From Salinisphaera sp040361255 (GTDB lineage: Bacteria; Pseudomonadota; Gammaproteobacteria; Nevskiales; Salinisphaeraceae): a stretch of DNA of 64,000 bases. The first letter of the stretch is position 1. Every line of letters starts with the position of its first letter. The notes under the pieces are model-generated. The model saw nothing but the letters and a program-made list of their open reading frames with translations. It was not told the DNA's origin and made no database searches. A program made the position numbers and the translations under genes. Shown one piece after another: positions 58,471-64,000 of the stretch. Where the stretch lies: contig NZ_APNG01000011.1 of assembly GCF_040361255.1 (NCBI RefSeq), positions 62,001 to 126,000 of the forward strand, in the 5' to 3' direction.

Positions 58471-59355
58471 ATGTCCGTGATCCATCCGATCGTCGCGGTG
58501 ACGGGGTCCTCCGGTGCCGGCACGTCGACCGCGCGTATTGCATTCGAGCACATCTTCCATCGCCTGCATGTGCGCGCGGCCTATATCGATGGCGATGCGT
58601 TTCATGCTTACAGCCGGCGCGAAATGGCCAAGGCGGTACGACGGGCCACCATTCGGGGCGAGAACTTCAGCCATTTCGGCCCGGGCGCCAACCGCCTCGA
58701 TCGTCTGGAAAGGCTGTTTGCCGAATACGGCGATCGCGGCACCGGCGAAACCCGCCGTTATCTGCACGACGAAATCGAAGCCGCCGAGTTCGACCGCGAA
58801 CCGGGCACATTCACCGACTGGGAACCGATCGCGTCCGATACCGAACTGTTGCTCTACGAAGGACTGCACGGCGGCGTGGTCACCGATCAGGTGGATGTGG
58901 CCCAGCATGTGGATCTGATGGTCGGCGTGGTACCCACCATCAACCTCGAATGGATCCAGAAGATCCGGCGCGATATCGATGTGCGCGGCTATGCGCCGGA
59001 GGATGTCGCCAAGGTGATCCTGCGACGCATGCCCGATTACGTGCGCTATATCACCCCTCAGTTCACCCGCACCGATGTCAATTTCCAGCGCGTGCCGCTG
59101 GTGGATACCTCCAACCCGTTCGTGGCCCGCGACGTCCCCAACGATGACGAATCCATGGTGGTGATCCGGTTTCGCGATCCGGCCCACTGGGCGGTTGATT
59201 TTCCCTATCTGCTGACCATGATCCATGGGTCGTTCATGTCGCGCCCGAATACGGTGGTGGTACCCGGCACGAAAATGCGCATGGCCATCGAAATCATCAT
59301 CGGGCCGATCATCCGACGCCTGCTCGAACAGCGCGAAGCCGCGCTCACCCGTTGA
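58471..59355 (+). CDS. prkB: phosphoribulokinase
   Basis: 294-aa kinase of the proteobacterial class I (octameric) phosphoribulokinase type, making ribulose 1,5-bisphosphate from ribulose 5-phosphate and ATP. Starts HPIVAVTGSSGAGTSTA (P-loop), then YIDGDAFHAYSRREMAKAV, GENFSHFGPGANRLDRLE, LLLYEGLHGGVV, VDLMVGVVPTINLEWIQKIRRD and FLRRMPDYVRYITPQFT-type block. The length and all blocks are typical, so it should be active. GGGAG is 10 nt before the ATG. No RuBisCO or other Calvin-cycle gene is in the window; the neighbour downstream is an aldo/keto reductase. Physiological role without carboxylase in view is open. Confidence 0.92.
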   Translation: MSVIHPIVAVTGSSGAGTSTARIAFEHIFHRLHVRAAYIDGDAFHAYSRREMAKAVRRATIRGENFSHFGPGANRLDRLERLFAEYGDRGTGETRRYLHDEIEAAEFDREPGTFTDWEPIASDTELLLYEGLHGGVVTDQVDVAQHVDLMVGVVPTINLEWIQKIRRDIDVRGYAPEDVAKVILRRMPDYVRYITPQFTRTDVNFQRVPLVDTSNPFVARDVPNDDESMVVIRFRDPAHWAVDFPYLLTMIHGSFMSRPNTVVVPGTKMRMAIEIIIGPIIRRLLEQREAALTR

Positions 59356-59395
59356 GCACGCCAGAACACATCACACGCCAGTAAAGAAGACTTTC

Positions 59396-60436
59396 ATGCA
59401 ATACCGCAAACTCGGCCGCAGCGATATCGACGTCAGCCGTATCGCGCTCGGCACCATGACCTTCGGCGAACAGAACACCGAGGACGAAGCCCACCGCCAG
59501 ATCGACTATGCCCTCGATCAGGGCGTGAACTTCATCGACGCCGCCGAGATGTATCCCGTGCCGCCCAAGGCGGATACCCAGGGCCGCACCGAGGAATACA
59601 TCGGCTCCTGGCTGGCCGCCTCCGGCCGGCGCGACGACGTGGTGCTGGCCAGCAAGGTCACCGGCCGCTCCAAGATGGACTACCTGCGGGACGGCTTCGA
59701 AACCCGCCTGACGCCGAAACAGATCCGCAGCGCGCTGGAAGCCAGCCTCGATCGGCTGCATACGGATTATCTCGATCTGTATCAGGTGCACTGGCCGGAT
59801 CGCGCGACCAACACCTTCGGCAAGCGCGGCTATGTCCACAATGAAGACGACGACGCCGTACCCATCGAGGAAACGCTGGGCGAACTGGGCCGCCTGGTCG
59901 AGGAAGGCAAGATCCGCTGTGTGGGGCTGTCCAACGAAACGCCCTGGGGGCTGATGCGCTATCTACGCGCGGCCGAAAACGAAAACCTGCCACGCGTGGT
60001 GTCCATTCAGAACCCCTATTCGCTGCTCAACCGCACCTTCGAGATCGGCCTGGCCGAATGCGCGGAACGCGAGGATGTGCGTCTGCTGGCCTATTCGCCG
60101 CTGGCGTTCGGCATGCTGACCGGCAAGTATCTCGACGGCGCCATGCCCGAAGGCGCACGCCTGACCCGCTGGGAGCGTTTCTCGCGCTATACCAACGCCC
60201 GTGGTCAACAGGCCACCGCCGATTACGTGGCGCTGGCACGCAAGCACGGCGTGGACCCGGCCCAGATGGCGCTGGCCTATGTGAACAGCCGCAGCTTTCT
60301 GACCTCGAACATCATCGGCGCGACCACCATGGAACAGCTGGAAACCAATATCGCCAGCGCCGATATCGAGCTATCGGACGAGCTCATCCAGTCGATCGAG
60401 GCGATTCACGCCGACAATCCCAACCCCTGCCCCTAG
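59396..60436 (+). CDS. Tas-like aldo/keto reductase
   Basis: 346-aa NADPH-dependent reductase of the Tas branch. N-terminal part MQYRKLGRSDIDVSRIALGTMTFGEQNTEDEA, catalytic Asp/Tyr in NFIDAAEMYPVPPKADTQGRTE, Lys in VLASKVTG, and DLYQVHWPDRATNTFGKRGYV, a Tas-specific stretch. The C-terminal cofactor segment is NIIGATTMEQLETNIASA. Substrate unknown; E. coli Tas can complement a tyrosine requirement and reduces small carbonyls. It follows phosphoribulokinase by 40 bp on the same strand, so they may be co-expressed. Convergent with the HMG-CoA synthase gene. Confidence 0.9.
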   Translation: MQYRKLGRSDIDVSRIALGTMTFGEQNTEDEAHRQIDYALDQGVNFIDAAEMYPVPPKADTQGRTEEYIGSWLAASGRRDDVVLASKVTGRSKMDYLRDGFETRLTPKQIRSALEASLDRLHTDYLDLYQVHWPDRATNTFGKRGYVHNEDDDAVPIEETLGELGRLVEEGKIRCVGLSNETPWGLMRYLRAAENENLPRVVSIQNPYSLLNRTFEIGLAECAEREDVRLLAYSPLAFGMLTGKYLDGAMPEGARLTRWERFSRYTNARGQQATADYVALARKHGVDPAQMALAYVNSRSFLTSNIIGATTMEQLETNIASADIELSDELIQSIEAIHADNPNPCP

Positions 60437-60473
60437 CCGCCGACACGGGCGTCATGTTGCACCGCAGGCGTAA

Positions 60474-61964
60474 TCAGCGCCTGCGGTTGCGCGTATGGCC
60501 GTTGGCGACATAGCGGTAGTACTCGATGCCCACGTCGCGAAAGTCCGGCTCGTCGCGCGCGCCGATCGCATCGACCACGAACTCGTCATGCGCGGGCACC
60601 GGATCGAGCGCGGCCACGCGCCCATCGTGCAGGGCCACGTACTGATCCTGGTCGAGATCGAGCGGATCACCGAGCGCGGCCATGAAATTGATTCGCTCGG
60701 CGGCGTTGCGCCAGCCGTCGGCCACGCGCATGGGCAGGGCCTCGGCGGCATCACCACTGCCATAGCCCAGCGCCAGCCAGCGTTGGCCGTCGAGATCGGT
60801 ATTTTCGCGCAGCGCCTGCACGAAACCGGCCGCCAGCCACGCCGGCAGGGCCGCGGTATAGAGATTGCCCAGATCGCGCATCATTTCGCTGCCCAGCGAC
60901 AGCTTGCCGGTAACCAGCGTCTTCCAGAGGTCGGTACTGCGCAGATAACGCAGCAGTAGCGAGGCCAGCGGGAAGGCATCGTCACCGCTCAGGCCCGCAT
61001 GCACGCGCTCGCGCATATCCGGCGCCGCTCCGCCGATCTCGGCGAGCACGGCGTCGTAGTCCATATCGGCCTGTGCGCAGTAGTCGCGCAGCTCGGCGCG
61101 CGCGGCGTCATCGCCCTCGGCCAGGGCGAACAGATACGCCATGGCCCAGCCGGAGGCCGGCATCTTGTGGTACGGCCGGTGCATGAACACGGCGTCCACA
61201 TCGTGAAAGTAATCGGGCCAACGTGCGTGCTGGCGCGCCAGCAAGGCGTTCATCGCATGACGCGTGGCATCGATATAACAGCTGGTCGAATAGCGGCCGT
61301 TGAACACCGGCAGATCCTGCATCTGGCCATCGATACGACTGGGCTGACCACGAAAACGCGCGAACGGCTTGCGAAAATCCACCATTCGATAATCCGAAGC
61401 GCTGCCCGCGCCGGCCAGATCCACATGCAACAGCTGCGGCTCGGCTTCGAGCAGCATCGCCACCGCGCCCGCGCCCTGGGTAGGCTCGCCGCTGCTGCCG
61501 CGCTCGTATTCGGCAATATCCGAACAGATCACGATCGCCTTGCGCGTGGCCCCGTCGGTCGCGAGATAGCGCAGCGCGCCCTTCATCGCATACACGCCGC
61601 CCAGACAGGCATGCTTGTATTCCGGCACTTCGCATTCGCGCGACATCGCCGGCATCTCGTGGGCGGCGAGCGCGTCATCGAGCATGCCCTTGACGATCAC
61701 CGAGCCGGCCGAATTATCGCTGGAGGATTCGGTGCCCAGCGCCAGATAGCCGATCTCGCGCGGGTCGATATCGTAGGCCTGAATCAAGCGCCAGGCGGCA
61801 TTCGCGGCGAGCGTATACACGCTCTGTTCCGGGCCGCGCATACGAAAACTGCGCCCGACGACGTTACGAATCTTGTCCCAGGGCTGGTCATTCCATTCGC
61901 ACCAGTCGGCCAGCTGTACACGATAGGGCGGCAGATAAAGCGCCAGTCCACTGATTCCAGGCAT
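60474..61964 (-). CDS. mvaS: hydroxymethylglutaryl-CoA synthase
   Basis: 496-aa thiolase-fold enzyme condensing acetyl-CoA and acetoacetyl-CoA into HMG-CoA, the first committed step of the mevalonate pathway. N-terminal domain: ISGLALYLPPYRVQLADWC, YTLAANAAWRLIQAYDIDPREIGYLALGTESSSDNS. The catalytic Cys is in PEYKHACLGGVYAMKGAL; SGEPTQGAGAVAMLLEAEPQLL follows. The His-containing region FMHRPYHKMPASGWAMAYLFAL matches the family active site, and the C-terminal part has LALGYGSGDAAEALP. It is longer than typical bacterial forms (about 390 aa), resembling the group in other mevalonate-using proteobacteria. It is divergent from the decarboxylase gene (161 bp between). Confidence 0.88.
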   Translation of the reverse strand: MPGISGLALYLPPYRVQLADWCEWNDQPWDKIRNVVGRSFRMRGPEQSVYTLAANAAWRLIQAYDIDPREIGYLALGTESSSDNSAGSVIVKGMLDDALAAHEMPAMSRECEVPEYKHACLGGVYAMKGALRYLATDGATRKAIVICSDIAEYERGSSGEPTQGAGAVAMLLEAEPQLLHVDLAGAGSASDYRMVDFRKPFARFRGQPSRIDGQMQDLPVFNGRYSTSCYIDATRHAMNALLARQHARWPDYFHDVDAVFMHRPYHKMPASGWAMAYLFALAEGDDAARAELRDYCAQADMDYDAVLAEIGGAAPDMRERVHAGLSGDDAFPLASLLLRYLRSTDLWKTLVTGKLSLGSEMMRDLGNLYTAALPAWLAAGFVQALRENTDLDGQRWLALGYGSGDAAEALPMRVADGWRNAAERINFMAALGDPLDLDQDQYVALHDGRVAALDPVPAHDEFVVDAIGARDEPDFRDVGIEYYRYVANGHTRNRRR

Positions 61965-62125
61965 CGCGATCTCTTGTCTTCGCGGCTGTGCCGATTATCG
62001 GCAGGCCAGTTTGAATGCCGCTATGCTAGCAAATGCTGCACCCTGTACGGCCCTGCCCGGCCTGCGCCCTGTGTGCGCTTTCGCGTATCCTCTCACCTGG
62101 TTTCGACCGGCCTGGAACTCGCCCG

Positions 62126-63112
62126 ATGGCTGCTGCACCGATTTCGCCTGTCACTGCCCGCGCGCACAGCAACATCGCCCTGATCAAGTACTGGGGCAAA
62201 CGCGATGCCGCGCTCAATCTGCCGGCGGTGGGCTCGATCTCGATTACCCTCGACGGGCTCTATACCGATACCCGCGTGGGCTTTCATGCCGGCGCCGAAC
62301 GCGACAGCGTCGATATCGGCGGGCGCAAGGTCGATGCTGCGCCATTCACGAAGTTTCTAGACCTGATTCGCGCACGCGCCGGCATCGCGCATCGCGCCCG
62401 CGTTGAATCCTGGAACAATTTTCCCACTGGTGCCGGCCTGGCATCGTCTGCATCGGGTTACAGCGCGCTGGCATTGGCCGGCTGTCGAGCCGCCGGCCTT
62501 GAAACGAGTGCGCGCGACTTATCGATTCTGGCCCGCCAGGGTTCCGGCTCGGCAGCGCGTTCGATATTCGGCGGCATCGTGGAAATGCACCGCGGCCAGG
62601 CCGAAGGCGGCGAAGACGCCTACGCCGAGCCGCTACTGAATGCCGAGGACTGGCCGTTGGGCGTGGTCGTCGCGATTACCGATCGCAACGCGAAAAGCGT
62701 GAATTCCACCGCCGGCATGGCCGCACTCGACGAGCGTTCCGATTATTACGATGCCTGGGTCGCACGAGCACCGGACGATCTGGCGAGCATGCGCGATGCC
62801 ATCGCCGCCCGCGATTTCGAAACCGTAGGCGCGCTCACAGAGATGAGCTGTCTGAAGCTGCACGGCCTGATGCTGTCGACGCGCCCCGGGCTGATCTACT
62901 GGAATGCCGCGACGGTTGCCTCGATGCACGCAATACGCGCGCTGCGCGCTGCCGGTACGCCGGTTTATTTCACGATCGACGCCGGCCCCCAGGTCAAGGC
63001 GATCTGTGCGCCCGAACATACAGCTGAGGTTGCTGCTGTACTGGCCGACGTACCTGGCGTGCTGGATACGCGTATCAGCGGCCTCGGGCCCGGCGCCCAC
63101 CCGCTCGACTGA
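62126..63112 (+). CDS. mvaD: diphosphomevalonate decarboxylase
   Basis: 328-aa GHMP-fold enzyme turning mevalonate 5-diphosphate into isopentenyl diphosphate. The N terminus has ARAHSNIALIKYWGKRDAALNLPAVGSISITLDGLYT (the GHMP/decarboxylase signature YWGKR). The ATP loop is FPTGAGLASSASGYSALALAG, and the conserved segment ARQGSGSAARSIFGGIVEM follows. Later blocks are AKSVNSTAGM and SMHAIRALRAAGTPVYFTIDAGPQVKAIC with the catalytic Asp in IDAGP. Start ATG at 62126. Its stop is 2 bp before the GTG of the kinase gene, so the two are one operon. Confidence 0.93.
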   Translation: MAAAPISPVTARAHSNIALIKYWGKRDAALNLPAVGSISITLDGLYTDTRVGFHAGAERDSVDIGGRKVDAAPFTKFLDLIRARAGIAHRARVESWNNFPTGAGLASSASGYSALALAGCRAAGLETSARDLSILARQGSGSAARSIFGGIVEMHRGQAEGGEDAYAEPLLNAEDWPLGVVVAITDRNAKSVNSTAGMAALDERSDYYDAWVARAPDDLASMRDAIAARDFETVGALTEMSCLKLHGLMLSTRPGLIYWNAATVASMHAIRALRAAGTPVYFTIDAGPQVKAICAPEHTAEVAAVLADVPGVLDTRISGLGPGAHPLD

Positions 63113-63114
63113 AC

Positions 63115-64000
63115 GTGGCCGTCGAAGCCAGCGCCCCCGGCAAGCTGTTTCTGATCGGCGAATATGCGGTACTCGCCGGCGCGCCGGCGTTGCTCACGGC
63201 TGTCGATCGGCGCGTGCATGTCAGGGCCACGCCCTCGCCCGATGCGCGCTGGCGCCTCACCGCTGCGAATCTGGGTATTCGGGATCTCGATCTCGGCGCC
63301 GACCTTCAGCCCCCCCCTGAGTTCGACGCCGCCACACGCAGCAAGCTCGTTGTGTTCGAGGCAGTACGCGCGCATAGCGCTGCAGCGCTGGGCACACGCC
63401 TGACCGCGCAGCACGTTACGATCGATAGCCGGGATTTTGCCCAGGACGGCCATAAGCTCGGGCTGGGATCGAGCGCGGCGGTGGCTGCCGCGCTGACCGC
63501 GGCCCTGTCGCAGGCAAGCGGTGAATCGCTCGACAAGGGCGCCCTGGCAATGCGCGCGATCGCCGCCCATCGCACAGCCCAGAACGGACGTGGCAGCGGT
63601 GGCGACGTGGCAGCCGCCGTCTACGGCGGTTTGATCAGCTATACCCGCGATCACACGCCCATACCGCTCACCTGGCCTGCCGATCTCGCGGCCTACGCGC
63701 TGGTTACGGGCACTGGCGCGAGCACACCCGACCTCGTCGAACGCGTAGCGGATTACGGCAACCGCGCGCCGGACGCCCATGCCCGATACATGGCAGATTT
63801 GCGCGCGCTGGCGGACGCCGTCGTGGGTAGCCTCAATGATACGCGCAGCTTTCTCACGCTCGCCGCCGATTATTTTGCTGCGCTATGTCGACTCGATGCC
63901 GCGGCCGGCGCCGGTATTGTCACACCGCAGCATTTTCAACTGGCCGATCTGGCGGCAAAGCATGGCGGCGTATTCAAGACATCGGGCGCCGGTGGCGGCG
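63115..64000 (+). CDS. mvaK2: phosphomevalonate kinase, 3' end outside the window
   Basis: GHMP kinase, 295 codons visible, from a GTG two bases after the mvaD stop. N terminus VAVEASAPGKLFLIGEYAVLAGAPALLTAVDRRV: the PGKLFL.GEYAVL form is typical of phosphomevalonate kinase, whereas mevalonate kinase has GEHAVV. The ATP loop is HKLGLGSSAAVAAALTAAL, followed by the PMK-type AHRTAQNGRGSGGDVAAAVYGGLISY. The third GHMP motif begins at the very edge (KTSGAGGG). It would phosphorylate mevalonate 5-phosphate. Mevalonate kinase and HMG-CoA reductase are expected nearby but outside the window. Confidence 0.9.
   Translation, partial: MAVEASAPGKLFLIGEYAVLAGAPALLTAVDRRVHVRATPSPDARWRLTAANLGIRDLDLGADLQPPPEFDAATRSKLVVFEAVRAHSAAALGTRLTAQHVTIDSRDFAQDGHKLGLGSSAAVAAALTAALSQASGESLDKGALAMRAIAAHRTAQNGRGSGGDVAAAVYGGLISYTRDHTPIPLTWPADLAAYALVTGTGASTPDLVERVADYGNRAPDAHARYMADLRALADAVVGSLNDTRSFLTLAADYFAALCRLDAAAGAGIVTPQHFQLADLAAKHGGVFKTSGAGGG

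Overview
The window reads as ordinary chromosome from a GC-rich heterotrophic gammaproteobacterium that lives in salty water. A glycine betaine ABC transporter, TRAP-type carriers, a Na+/amino-acid symporter, Uup, RmuC, MltB, MutY-YggX and TrmB all fit this. A Salinisphaera-like halophile is my best guess, but that is inference from gene content and not a database match. Nearly every base is coding. No phage, transposase, plasmid gene or CRISPR array was seen.

Left part (1-15.5 kb): a terpenoid/branched acyl-CoA catabolic operon (AtuA-like protein, acyl-CoA dehydrogenase, acyl-CoA carboxyltransferase running off the left edge) with a divergent TetR regulator; a quinone oxidoreductase; a two-gene sulfolipid pair (SqdX/SQD2-like glycosyltransferase overlapping SqdB); then on the minus strand a cstA gene followed by two small Cys-Cys proteins and an ArsA/Get3-type ATPase; then a rhodanese-MoeB/ThiF fusion and rmuC.

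Middle (15.5-31 kb): the ABC-F gene uup lies between two arrays of a non-coding repeat. The arrays have the same 428-bp period and opposite orientation, and are built from 9-nt modules. Then come yceI, exoD-like, an aldo/keto reductase, mltB and a HI0933-type flavoprotein. A three-gene TRAP-like transporter operon (lipoprotein, fused permease, binding protein) and an AGCS symporter follow.

Centre of interest (31-38 kb): a complete Legionella-type Lqs/Cqs quorum-sensing set, namely autoinducer synthase (LqsA/CqsA), response regulator (LqsR) and membrane histidine kinase (LqsS). It is divergent from a PAS-GGDEF-EAL protein, suggesting that alpha-hydroxyketone signalling meets c-di-GMP here.

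Right part (38-64 kb): lipocalin, Atm1-type exporter, MFS carrier, proVWX, Ada, tRNA-Phe, yggX-mutY, AsmA, a fused ThiS-ThiG, trmB, a TRAP transporter with a sigma-54-like promoter, a frameshifted acetyltransferase, an orphan phosphoribulokinase, a Tas-like reductase, and mevalonate-pathway genes (HMG-CoA synthase, diphosphomevalonate decarboxylase, phosphomevalonate kinase running off the right edge).
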